Source: CALGLS01 sp047626155
GTDB taxonomy: Bacteria > Bacteroidota > Bacteroidia > Chitinophagales > Saprospiraceae
Reading direction: 5' to 3'
Assembly: GCA_047626155.1 (NCBI GenBank)
Contig: JBLHRR010000053.1
Span: 1 to 30,916 of the forward strand
DNA: 30,916 nucleotides
Shown: positions 24,081 to 30,916 of the stretch, one piece after another
Layout: every line of letters starts with the position of its first letter
Position numbering within the stretch: the stretch's first letter is position 1
Program-made: the position numbers and the translations under genes
Notes under the pieces: generated by a model
Told to the model about the DNA's origin: nothing
Databases searched by the model: none
Seen by the model: only the letters and a program-made list of their open reading frames with translations

Positions 24081-24088
24081 TAGCTTTG
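24081..24088 (+). promoter_or_regulatory. -7 box of the lipoprotein gene
   Basis: TAGCTTTG matches TAnnTTTG, 21 nt before the ATG at 24110, implying a leader of about 15 nt. The -33 region is weak. An ATG-less upstream extension from 24086 would start inside this box. Confidence 0.4.
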
Positions 24089-24109
24089 CATATTTTAAAA
24101 CTACTTTGT

Positions 24110-24751
24110 ATGAAACTCCCATTAAAGAAACCGCTCTTTTCCCTCTTGTTCTCTTTCCTAATGCTCAATGCCTGCGTACCCGCAGAAGATAAAATCGAGC
24201 CCCAATTATTTGAAATGGAAACCGATGGCTGGATTTACAGCGACTTGCTTTTAAAAGGCCTGGACTTCGATCTCGGTTGTGGTAACAATGAGGTTACATT
24301 AACGAAAGAGGGGAATACGATTGATTTGGAAATTACAGATTGCTTAATCTCAATATTAATTGCACAGATCCCAGAAAATTTAGATCCTGGAAACTATTCC
24401 ATTATCGCAGAGATAAACGGAAAGACCTTTACGGAAATTGACGGACTGCCGATGGAAGTAGAAGTAAAAAATCGACCGGTTGTTTTTCCATTAAGCAGTA
24501 CGAATATCAAAAGGGGAGAGGCCTTCGAAATTACTGGTCTTCATTTGCTAAATGAAACAAATATACCTGAGTTCAATCCGTTGGTTTGGATTATGAAAGA
24601 TGATTTTACGAATACGGTTTCTAGTTATGAAGTATCAGCGGATGGAAATAGCGCTACTATTATTTTGGATGAAGATATTGAGCCGGGAAATTATAGATTT
24701 AAAGTGACGGCGAAGGAGTGGAGTAACGAGTATGATGTTATTATTCTTTAG
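24110..24751 (+). CDS. Hypothetical lipoprotein with beta-rich (IPT/Ig-like) body
   Basis: 213 residues from ATG 24110. The signal MKLPLKKPLFSLLFSFLMLN ends in lipobox LNAC (Cys22), so it is lipid-anchored. The body is beta-rich and all-polar, with segments such as FEITGLHLLNET and LDEDIEPGNYRFKVTAKEW that resemble IPT/TIG-type Ig-like folds. No catalytic residue pattern is seen. It ends 10 nt from the convergent toxin gene. Unrecognised family; surface or periplasmic binding role is only a guess. Confidence 0.65.
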   Translation: MKLPLKKPLFSLLFSFLMLNACVPAEDKIEPQLFEMETDGWIYSDLLLKGLDFDLGCGNNEVTLTKEGNTIDLEITDCLISILIAQIPENLDPGNYSIIAEINGKTFTEIDGLPMEVEVKNRPVVFPLSSTNIKRGEAFEITGLHLLNETNIPEFNPLVWIMKDDFTNTVSSYEVSADGNSATIILDEDIEPGNYRFKVTAKEWSNEYDVIIL

Positions 24752-24761
24752 GATAGATTAT

Positions 24762-25058
24762 TTAACGATTTATCCAGCGACTGGGATTTCGTTTCTGATG
24801 GGCAATGGCTAATATCAAAATTACTTCAGGATCGTGAATTTCGTAGATGACAGAATAGGGGAAAGTAGAGATAGTGGCTTTTCGTACTTCTTTATGAATG
24901 AGTGGGAAAAGACGTGGATTTTCAATGATACGTGAGAATACCTTATCTAAATTTAGAAGGAGTTCTGCGCCTAAATTTTGTTTTTGTGATTCATACCATT
25001 CGATTGTATCTTCAAGTTCTGCTTCTGCAACTTCCAAGAATTCAATACGATACTTCAT
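24762..25058 (-). CDS. RelE/ParE-family toxin
   Basis: 98 residues, the standard length of ParE/RelE toxins. The helical N-terminal hairpin (MKYRIEFLEVAEAELEDTIEWYESQ) and the beta-sheet core FPYSVIYEIHDPEVILILAIAHQKRNPSRW are diagnostic; the closing IAHQKRNPSRW matches the usual HxxRxPxxW end. RelE members cleave mRNA on the ribosome, ParE members poison DNA gyrase; the RelE catalytic set is not evident, so ParE is a little more likely. The gene overlaps the antitoxin gene upstream by 4 nt (ATGA), indicating translational coupling. Confidence 0.9.
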   Translation of the reverse strand: MKYRIEFLEVAEAELEDTIEWYESQKQNLGAELLLNLDKVFSRIIENPRLFPLIHKEVRKATISTFPYSVIYEIHDPEVILILAIAHQKRNPSRWINR

Positions 25059-25294
25059 GAGTTTTTGCGGATTACTTTGGCTTTAACTTCATCCCATGTT
25101 ACTGTATTTACTTTACGACCTTTATAGCTGCTACTTCGCTTATCTATTTCTTCTATCCATACATCTGAAAGCGCTTCACCGCTATTTTTATTATTAGTAT
25201 CTTCTGCAACGGTATCTAAAATATACTGCGCAAAGAGGATTCTCTCTTGCGTAGATAAGCTTCGGACTGCTTTTTTTAAGTTTTGTACGGTCAT
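25055..25294 (-). CDS. Antitoxin of the ParE/RelE-type module
   Basis: 79 residues, of the putative-addiction-module-component type (N-terminal helical LxxLSxxERxLFAxxxLD region, then a WIEEIDKRSSSYKGRKVNTVTWDEV stretch). Such proteins bind the toxin through the C-terminal half and act, with the toxin, as autorepressors. It sits first in the operon, with the 4-nt overlap with the toxin. The promoter at 25331-25362 has a 20-bp palindrome in its spacer. Confidence 0.85.
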   Translation of the reverse strand: MTVQNLKKAVRSLSTQERILFAQYILDTVAEDTNNKNSGEALSDVWIEEIDKRSSSYKGRKVNTVTWDEVKAKVIRKNS

Positions 25295-25330
25295 AGTAAT
25301 TATGATATTTAGAATATAACGTAATGGAAT

Positions 25331-25362
25331 GAAAGATAATTCTTTTTAAGAAGAATTTCAAA
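25331..25362 (-). promoter_or_regulatory. Toxin-antitoxin promoter with palindromic operator
   Basis: On the minus strand, TTTG (25359-25362) and TATCTTTC (25331-25338) are spaced 20 nt apart, fitting the Bacteroidota -33/-7 pattern. The spacer is AATTCTTCTTAAAAAGAATT (25338-25357), a palindrome with a single mismatched pair. Binding there would occlude RNA polymerase; autorepression by the antitoxin is inferred. The leader to ATG 25294 is about 30 nt. Confidence 0.6.
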
Positions 25363-25376
25363 TGGCAGATCTCTAA

Positions 25377-25428
25377 AGATAAGACAAATCCCCATACGGT
25401 CTTCGATCTACGGGGATTTGTCTTATCT
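25377..25428 (-). terminator. Strong hairpin at the end of the trp-DAHP synthase operon
   Basis: AGATAAGACAAATCCCC (25377-25393) pairs perfectly over 17 bp with 25412-25428, with an 18-nt loop. It lies 5 nt after the DAHP synthase stop codon. No long U-tract follows. It also separates the trp operon from the toxin-antitoxin promoter. Confidence 0.75.
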
Positions 25429-25433
25429 AACCA

Positions 25434-26450
25434 TTAATGCGGTAAGTCAACAAGCACTTCCCGAATCTTCCGCACCTTATCAATCATCCCCTCAAACTCT
25501 CCAAAGCTCAAAGTCTGCGCCGCATCACTCACTGCTTTCTCCGGCTTAGGATGCATCTCCACAATAACACCATCAGCTCCCGCAGCCACAGAGGCCAGGG
25601 CCATCGGCTCCACATGACGACGAATTCCAATACCATGCGAAGGATCGGAAATGACTGGCAAATGCGTTTTTTCTTTCAGAATTGGAATAGCATTCAAATC
25701 CAATGTATTCCGGTAAGCCTGCTCATAAGAACGAATTCCTCTTTCGCATAACAATAGATTTTCATTTCCATTGCTGAAGACATATTCTGCCGAATAAAGT
25801 AGCTCGTCAATACTTCCGCTGATTCCTCTTTTTATCATCACGGCTTTGTCGGTATTACCCAGCGCATCCAATAGGTTGAAGTTCTGAGAATTTCGTGCGC
25901 CCACTTGAAAGATATCCACATAAGGCGCCATCTCTTCTATTTGACTGACCTGCATAACTTCTGTTATAATCTTAATCCCCTGTGCCTGGCAATGTTGGTA
26001 AAACATCTTCAAACCGTCCATTCCCATACCTCGGAAACTATAAGGAGAGCTTCGTGGCTTGTACACACCACCTCGCATAATACGGACACCACTCTTCACT
26101 AGCTGGGCAACAACAGATTCCACCTGAGCCTCAGATTCAATACTACAAGGTCCTGCCATCATTTGAAAATGGCCATCACCAATGAGTACGCCATCACCAA
26201 GATCAATAGCAGTTCGACCCACTTTCCATTTGCTGGAAACCAGTTTGTAATTATCACTTACGCGATGCAAATCTTTCACGCCGTTCAGTTGTCCGATGCG
26301 GCGAATGTCAAATTCTTTTTTACCAATACAAATGAGATAATTTCCTGCCTGTGTATTTACAGGGTTGCTCTCATAGCCGATGGCAGTTATTTGTTGAAGC
26401 AAATGGTTTCGGTCGTCAACCTTTATGTCCTTTTCTAATTGAATGATCAT
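25434..26450 (-). CDS. aroF: 3-deoxy-7-phosphoheptulonate (DAHP) synthase
   Basis: 338 residues. Catalyses the first step of the shikimate pathway (phosphoenolpyruvate + erythrose-4-phosphate). It is of the small AroF/AroA(G) type with an N-terminal ferredoxin-like regulatory domain (~1-75) and a TIM-barrel catalytic domain: MAGPCSIES, GGVYKPRSSPYSFRGMG, VMIKRGISG, ISDPSHGIGIRRHVEP, and VEMHPKPEKAVSDAAQ; Cys of GPC and His of DPSHG are metal ligands. Last gene of the run, 17 nt after trpA. In Thermotoga-type enzymes the N-terminal domain mediates Tyr/Phe inhibition; here this is inferred from architecture. Its location after trpA links entry to the pathway to tryptophan output. Confidence 0.93.
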   Translation of the reverse strand: MIIQLEKDIKVDDRNHLLQQITAIGYESNPVNTQAGNYLICIGKKEFDIRRIGQLNGVKDLHRVSDNYKLVSSKWKVGRTAIDLGDGVLIGDGHFQMMAGPCSIESEAQVESVVAQLVKSGVRIMRGGVYKPRSSPYSFRGMGMDGLKMFYQHCQAQGIKIITEVMQVSQIEEMAPYVDIFQVGARNSQNFNLLDALGNTDKAVMIKRGISGSIDELLYSAEYVFSNGNENLLLCERGIRSYEQAYRNTLDLNAIPILKEKTHLPVISDPSHGIGIRRHVEPMALASVAAGADGVIVEMHPKPEKAVSDAAQTLSFGEFEGMIDKVRKIREVLVDLPH

Positions 26451-26467
26451 AATATTATATTTTGTTG

Positions 26468-27277
26468 TTACCTACCTTTTATTTTGTAAATGAATTGTTG
26501 AATATCGGTGTCTAAGTCCCTGCTATTTTCTATATGTCGAATGAAAGCACTACCGATGATACCTCCGTCCGTATGTCGGGAAGCCACGTCGAAACTTTCT
26601 TTGTCTTTAATGTTGAAGCCGGTCAGGATTGGATTCTTCAAACCCATGTTGCCAATTCGTTTTAAGTATTCATCCGAAGCATTCATATTGGCAGAAGCGC
26701 TTCCGGTGGTACTCAATGTCGAAACAGCATAAATGAAACCACTGCTGCATTGATCCAAATACTGAATTCGTGCATCGCTGCTCCGTGGAGTAATGAGGAA
26801 AATATTAGACAAGTTATGCTTTTCAAAAATCGGTTGATAATTGTCCATGTATTGATCCACGGGCAGGTCGGGAAGAATCAATCCGTCTACGCCAACTTCT
26901 GCACACTTTGCACAAAAAGCTTCGATGCCATATTGTAAAACAGGATTAATATAACCCATTAAAACAATAGGAATGTTTACGTCCTTGCGCAGGTCTTTCA
27001 ATTGTTCAAACAACACATTTACAGTCATTCCGTTCTCCAATGCTTTGCTGCCACTTTTCTGAATGACTGGGCCATCTGCCAAAGGATCACTATAAGGGAT
27101 ACCAAGTTCGACAATATCAGCTCCCGATTTTTCGAGCGCTTTTATGATCGGTACCGTATCCTGCAATCTTGGGAAACCCGCTGTGCAGTAAATATTAAGC
27201 AGCCCTTTTTTGCCTTGAGTAAAGAGCTTCGTTAAACGATTGCTGACTTGCTTTTGCTTTGCGATATTTATATTCAT
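26468..27277 (-). CDS. trpA: Tryptophan synthase alpha subunit
   Basis: 269 residues, normal length. Cleaves indole-3-glycerol phosphate to indole and glyceraldehyde-3-phosphate. Catalytic Glu in DIVELGIPYSDPLADGPVIQ and Asp in that same loop are present, as are LPDLPVDQY and STTGSASANM near the phosphate site. It forms the alpha-beta complex with TrpB, encoded 12 nt upstream, channelling indole. Start ATG 27277. Confidence 0.95.
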   Translation of the reverse strand: MNINIAKQKQVSNRLTKLFTQGKKGLLNIYCTAGFPRLQDTVPIIKALEKSGADIVELGIPYSDPLADGPVIQKSGSKALENGMTVNVLFEQLKDLRKDVNIPIVLMGYINPVLQYGIEAFCAKCAEVGVDGLILPDLPVDQYMDNYQPIFEKHNLSNIFLITPRSSDARIQYLDQCSSGFIYAVSTLSTTGSASANMNASDEYLKRIGNMGLKNPILTGFNIKDKESFDVASRHTDGGIIGSAFIRHIENSRDLDTDIQQFIYKIKGR

Positions 27278-27289
27278 AATTGAAAATTA

Positions 27290-28489
27290 TTATGTTCTTT
27301 CTTTTAGTTTAACGACCCCGTTCTCCAAGTCTAGATTTTCTAAATAAACCTGTAGATCTTTATCTCCTCTACCACTCACATTGACCACCACTACATCACT
27401 TTCTTTTAAAGTCATTTTCTCCAAATAAGCGAAGGCATGTGCGGATTCTAAAGCGGGGATAATGCCTTCCCGCTGCGTCACAAACAAACCAGCAGCAAAG
27501 GCTTCTGTGTCAGTTACGTGTCCGTAAAAAGCACGACCGGTTTCTCGTAAATGAGCATGTGAAGGACCGATGCCGGGATAATCCAGGCCGGCAGATGCAC
27601 AGCGGGATTCCTCTACTTGGCCATCAGCGGTTTGCATCAAATAGGTTTTACTACCGTGTAAAATACCAGGTGTTCCTACAGATAAAGTAGCAGCGGTTTC
27701 ATTGGTATCGATACCATCGCCAGAAGCTTCTACTCCTATTAATTTTACAGATGGCTCTTCAATAAAATGATAGAAAGCACCAATGGCGTTGCTACCTCCG
27801 CCAACACAAGCCACCACATAATCGGGCAATGCCGTCAACTGATTTTTAATTTCTTCGCTGATCACCGATTGGAAACGCGCGACCATATCCGGGTAAGGAT
27901 GAGGTCCAACGGCAGAGCCAATAATGTAATGCGTATCCACCGGATTGTTGATCCAGTCACGGATGGCTTCGTTGGTAGCGTCTTTCAGTGTATGGCTCCC
28001 GCTGGTGACTGGGATAACTTTTGCGCCCAGCATTTTCATTCGAGCTACGTTTGGTGCCTGCCGAAGAATGTCTTTAGCACCCATGTAAACTACGCACTTC
28101 AAACCCATCAAAGCGCAGGCGGTGGCGGTTGAAACGCCATGTTGCCCCGCTCCTGTTTCTGCAATGATGCGGGTTTTGCCCAGACGCTTTGCCATGATTA
28201 ATTGCCCAAGTGTATTGTTGATTTTATGGGCGCCCGTATGGCAAAGGTCTTCTCGCTTTAGGTAGATCTGTGCGCCATAATGAGCACTCAGATTCTTTGC
28301 CAGAAACAAAGGTGTTGGCCGACCGACGTAGTTACGAAGTAGGTCCTTGAATTCTTTCTGAAACCCTGGGTCACTCATGATTTTCAGATACTGAGCTTGT
28401 AGTTCTTCCACATTCGGGAACAGCATTTCCGGGACGTAGGCGCCGCCGTAATTTCCGTAGTAACCTCGTTGGTCTGGTGCGTAACTCAT
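27290..28489 (-). CDS. trpB: Tryptophan synthase beta subunit
   Basis: 399 residues, PLP enzyme condensing indole with serine to tryptophan. The PLP lysine is in HTGAHKINN, the phosphate loop in GGGSNAIG, the substrate loop in ETGAGQHG, and the C-terminal VNVSGRGDKD is present. Length and motifs are those of TrpB1, the complex-forming type. Gap to trpF upstream is 57 nt; downstream trpA is 12 nt away. Confidence 0.96.
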   Translation of the reverse strand: MSYAPDQRGYYGNYGGAYVPEMLFPNVEELQAQYLKIMSDPGFQKEFKDLLRNYVGRPTPLFLAKNLSAHYGAQIYLKREDLCHTGAHKINNTLGQLIMAKRLGKTRIIAETGAGQHGVSTATACALMGLKCVVYMGAKDILRQAPNVARMKMLGAKVIPVTSGSHTLKDATNEAIRDWINNPVDTHYIIGSAVGPHPYPDMVARFQSVISEEIKNQLTALPDYVVACVGGGSNAIGAFYHFIEEPSVKLIGVEASGDGIDTNETAATLSVGTPGILHGSKTYLMQTADGQVEESRCASAGLDYPGIGPSHAHLRETGRAFYGHVTDTEAFAAGLFVTQREGIIPALESAHAFAYLEKMTLKESDVVVVNVSGRGDKDLQVYLENLDLENGVVKLKERT

Positions 28490-28546
28490 GATGGATATTA
28501 TTTTTGAATAATTGAATTTGTGTAAGTATTGTTCAGTTGTGATCTG

Positions 28547-29161
28547 TTAAATTGGTTTTTCAATAAAGGATCGAAGTAAGTCCACATTCTTTTCTCCTGG
28601 CCCTATTTCAAATTTGCTATTCAAATCCAAAGCATATAACTGAGGATGTTTAAAGGCTAATAGCTGTGCATTATCTTCCGGGCCAATTCCTCCACTTAGA
28701 AAAAAAGGTTTATTGTAATCATATTGTTGTAAAATACTCCAATTGAATTTTTTTCCAGTGCCGCCGTGCGTTTTTCCTTTTGTATCAAACAAGAAGTAAT
28801 CACAAACGGGTAGATATTGTTCAAGAGTGCTGAAGTCAAAGTCATCATTTACCCGAAAGGCTTTGATGACTACAAAACCCGCCTCTTTCATTTTTTGACA
28901 ATAGTCAGGATTTTCTTTCCCATGTAATTGTACATGCTTGAAATTGTGTTCTTCTAACAAGATTTGCACTTTGTCTATTTCCTCATCTACAAAAACCGCA
29001 ACCGCATTTATATTTTCATCTGCTAACGAATCTATGCTCAAAGTATCAACCACATATCGAGGCGAAGGCGCATAGAATACAAAACCCATGTAATCAATAC
29101 CGAGTGCAGAAACAGCCGCTATATTCTCAGGGGCTTTCATACCACATACTTTGATCTTCAT
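28547..29161 (-). CDS. trpF: Phosphoribosylanthranilate isomerase
   Basis: 204 residues, TIM-barrel isomerase of N-(5'-phosphoribosyl)anthranilate. The catalytic Cys is in KVCGMK at the N-terminus and the acid in FLFDTKGKTHGGTG; ALDLNSKFEIGPGEKNV fits the phosphate-binding end. It stands alone, not fused to TrpC. It follows trpC across a 166-nt gap, the largest in the operon, occupied by repeat copy C. A downstream internal promoter in that gap is possible but not evident. Confidence 0.94.
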   Translation of the reverse strand: MKIKVCGMKAPENIAAVSALGIDYMGFVFYAPSPRYVVDTLSIDSLADENINAVAVFVDEEIDKVQILLEEHNFKHVQLHGKENPDYCQKMKEAGFVVIKAFRVNDDFDFSTLEQYLPVCDYFLFDTKGKTHGGTGKKFNWSILQQYDYNKPFFLSGGIGPEDNAQLLAFKHPQLYALDLNSKFEIGPGEKNVDLLRSFIEKPI

Positions 29162-29221
29162 CTCTTTTGCTTGATTCGTTAAATTGTTGATTGGTTAATT
29201 AGTGCGCTCAGTTCGAAAAAA

Positions 29222-29317
29222 AAACTTTGTGTCTCTTTGTGTCTCTTTGTGCCCTTTGTGGTTTAATAAAACCTTTGAGCGAAGCGAGAAGTATAATGTA
29301 GCGTCGTTGCGGTTGCC
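29222..29317 (-). repeat. Intercistronic repeat, copy C (trpC/trpF gap)
   Basis: In the direction of trpF it starts 10 nt after the trpC stop with GGCAACCGCAACGACGCTAC, continues ACTTCTCGCTTCG, then AAACCACAAAGGGCACAAAG and two further CACAAAGAGA units. The CTTTGTG units recur every 9-10 nt (29225, 29235, 29245, 29254). It shares the starting GCAACCGCAACG block and CACAAAG block with copy A but lacks the GTACTTTAGTG end. Orientation relative to genes is the same as copies A and B. Confidence 0.7.
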
Positions 29318-29327
29318 AAAAAAAAAA

Positions 29328-30137
29328 CTAAGAATTAACCGTTGTATTATAACGCTTCACCGATTGAATAAAAACAGCACAAGCCTTCTGCGGATCAGGC
29401 GCCGTCATAAAACGCTCCCCAATTAAAAAGCCATTATAGCCAAAAGCCTTTAGCTCGTGAATGTCCTTGGCACTATGAATACCGCTTTCGCTAATGCGCA
29501 AAAAGTCCTCAGGGATTTTAGCGGCTAGTTTTTTGGAAGTAGCGATATCCGTTTCGAAAGTTGTCAAGTCTCTATTGTTTACACCTACAACATTGACGTA
29601 TTCATTCAAGTGACTGTTGAGCTCTGCTTCTGTGTGGACTTCCATTAAAACCTCCAGTCCAAGTGCTCTTGCCTTTTTTGCTAGTGCTTTTAAATTGTCC
29701 GGCGTCAATGCCGCTGCTATTAATAACACTACATCTGCACCAATGCTCTTCGCTTCAATTAATTGATATTCGTCAATGATAAAATCCTTTCGGAGAATAG
29801 GACAGAAGTTGAATTTTCGGGCTGTTGTAAGATAACTGTTACTCCCGCCGAAGAACTCTTTGTCGGTAAGGATCGAAAGTGCTGAAGCACCCGCTTGCAT
29901 ATAACCAATACTGATTTGCTCAATATTGACATATTCATTAATCATCCCCTTGCTCGGCGATTTCCTTTTGATTTCTGCAATGATGCCGACCTTGTCTTCT
30001 TGCATTAAGTATTTGCAAAAAGAGATAGAAGGAGAATCGAAATAAATGCTTTGTTCAAGCAAGGCAATAGGGTAGAGTTCTTTGGCTGCAGCGATCTCTG
30101 TTTTTTTATGACTAAGGATTTTGTCAAGGATATTCAT
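29328..30137 (-). CDS. trpC: Indole-3-glycerol phosphate synthase
   Basis: 269 residues, TIM barrel, converts CdRP to indole-3-glycerol phosphate. The catalytic Lys and ligand residues are in VGIIAEIKRKSPSKG, LRKDFIIDEYQ, GVNNRDLTTFETD, and ISESGIHSAKD. Normal monofunctional length. It starts 27 nt after trpD and is followed by the intercistronic repeat, then trpF. Confidence 0.95.
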   Translation of the reverse strand: MNILDKILSHKKTEIAAAKELYPIALLEQSIYFDSPSISFCKYLMQEDKVGIIAEIKRKSPSKGMINEYVNIEQISIGYMQAGASALSILTDKEFFGGSNSYLTTARKFNFCPILRKDFIIDEYQLIEAKSIGADVVLLIAAALTPDNLKALAKKARALGLEVLMEVHTEAELNSHLNEYVNVVGVNNRDLTTFETDIATSKKLAAKIPEDFLRISESGIHSAKDIHELKAFGYNGFLIGERFMTAPDPQKACAVFIQSVKRYNTTVNS

Positions 30138-30164
30138 AATGTTTCTAGTTTAAGACTGATGATT

Positions 30165-30916
30165 TTATGTTGTTGCTATTAAAGTTTCAAAACTTTTCAA
30201 AGCCTTTCCAGACTCAAGAGATTCTTTCGCTAAAGCAATGCTATCTTTCAAATTCAAATCAGGTCTGGAACAAGAGATGGCCATTCCCGCATTAGTAGCT
30301 ACTACCTGTTGTTGAACTGTAGTACCTTTGTTAGTTAAAATATTCATAAAAATAGTTGCCGCTTCAGGAACCGTTGTGCCGCCATACAAGTCGCTTTGTT
30401 TGACTTGGTTCATCCCAAAATCTTCAGGTCGACGTATGGTCTCCGATTCATTGGTAATGACCTTTACTTTCCCCGTTAAGGAAATTTCATCATAGCCATC
30501 CAGCGCATGAAGAATAACAAAACGTTTACCGGATTGTTGATAGAGGTATTGATAAAGTCGTTGTAGTTCTAAAGAAAAAACACCGACGATCTGATTCTTA
30601 GGAAAACTCGGGTTTACCATTGGCCCCAGCATATTGAAAAAAGTTTTGACGCCCATCTCTTTTCTGATCGGAGCTACATTTTTCATGGCCGGATGGAACA
30701 AAGGCGCATGTAAAAAACAAATGTTCGCTTTGTCAATTTGCTTTTTCAATTTGTCTGCGTCATTCGTGAATTGGTAACCCAAATGTTCCATTACATTCGA
30801 GGAACCACAGCTAGAACTTACGCCATAGTTTCCATGCTTCGCTACTTTTACGCCCGCTCCCGCCGTTACAAAAGAAGCCAAAGTAGATACATTGAAAGTA
30901 TCTTTTCCATCGCCAC
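30165..30916 (-). CDS. trpD: Anthranilate phosphoribosyltransferase, partial (5' end beyond window)
   Basis: 250 codons are visible and the frame is open to the right edge; about 90 N-terminal residues of a ~340-residue protein are missing. Transfers ribose-5-phosphate from PRPP to anthranilate. Visible: GDGKDTFNVST (PRPP/metal-binding loop, partly cut), KHGNYGVSSSCGSSNVMEHLG, HPAMKNVAPIRKEMGVKTFF, and LGPMVNPS. There is no real start inside the window; an internal TTG near 30881 is not a start. It is first in the visible part of the trp operon, so trpE and trpG probably lie to the right. Confidence 0.93.
   Translation of the reverse strand, partial: GDGKDTFNVSTLASFVTAGAGVKVAKHGNYGVSSSCGSSNVMEHLGYQFTNDADKLKKQIDKANICFLHAPLFHPAMKNVAPIRKEMGVKTFFNMLGPMVNPSFPKNQIVGVFSLELQRLYQYLYQQSGKRFVILHALDGYDEISLTGKVKVITNESETIRRPEDFGMNQVKQSDLYGGTTVPEAATIFMNILTNKGTTVQQQVVATNAGMAISCSRPDLNLKDSIALAKESLESGKALKSFETLIATT

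Noticed and set aside
29225..29263. CTTTGTG units as a CRISPR-like or tandem microsatellite array
   Set aside because: Units are 9-10 nt without spacers and belong to the larger intercistronic repeat.
30165..30881. A complete 238-residue TrpD starting at a TTG near 30881
   Set aside because: The conserved GDGKDTFNVST segment continues in the same frame to the window end, so the gene is simply cut off.

Overview
The window is chromosomal DNA from a member of the Bacteroidota, most likely a Saprospiria/Lewinella-like marine or sludge organism. Four things point there: type IX secretion (T9SS) C-terminal sorting domains of both the type A kind and the gliding-motility (CHU_C) kind, Saprospiraceae-style split dockerin loops, TAnnTTTG -7 promoter boxes, and almost no Shine-Dalgarno sequences. 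No rRNA, tRNA, CRISPR array, insertion sequence or prophage is visible.

Layout. Positions 1-1200 carry an OsmC-family peroxidase-like gene and a thioredoxin. Positions 1400-4200 hold a secreted T9SS alpha/beta hydrolase and a TTG-started metallophosphatase, flanked by two gene remnants (an acyl-carrier-protein-like fragment and a frameshifted universal-stress-protein tail). Positions 4200-8400 hold a giant secreted TraB/GumN protein facing the C-terminal remnant of a TPR-like protein. A B12-dependent radical SAM gene follows (8608-10788). A minus-strand cell-envelope block occupies 10925-17414: CHU_C adhesin-like protein, LptC, CNNM/CorC transporter and a membrane patatin, the last two overlapping. 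On the plus strand come pssA and rsmI, then a minus-strand PKD/dockerin T9SS protein, a helical hypothetical protein, pabB and a lipoprotein. A ParE/RelE toxin-antitoxin pair on the minus strand precedes the trp block (30916 back to 25434): trpD(partial)-trpC-trpF-trpB-trpA-DAHP synthase. That run makes tryptophan from chorismate and ends with the first enzyme of the shikimate pathway; trpE/trpG would lie beyond the right edge. PabB, which uses the same chorismate for folate, is encoded separately nearby.

The least ordinary content is intergenic. Three copies of one repeat family lie between co-directional genes (CHU_C/lptC, pssA/rsmI, trpC/trpF), each beginning at or within about 12 nt of the upstream stop codon and reading towards the next start. 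A 107-bp MITE-like element with imperfect terminal inverted repeats and a 9-bp flanking direct duplication lies at 8448-8572. A CTCCTTTAGGAG motif family occurs twice, and a hairpin-forming AGCAGTTAGC family several times. The toxin-antitoxin promoter has a near-perfect 20-bp palindrome filling exactly the gap between its -33 and -7 boxes. I see no clear new multi-gene defence or biosynthetic system. The best candidates for new biology are the intercistronic repeat family, the TraB-triple-repeat secreted protein and the transporter-coupled membrane patatin.
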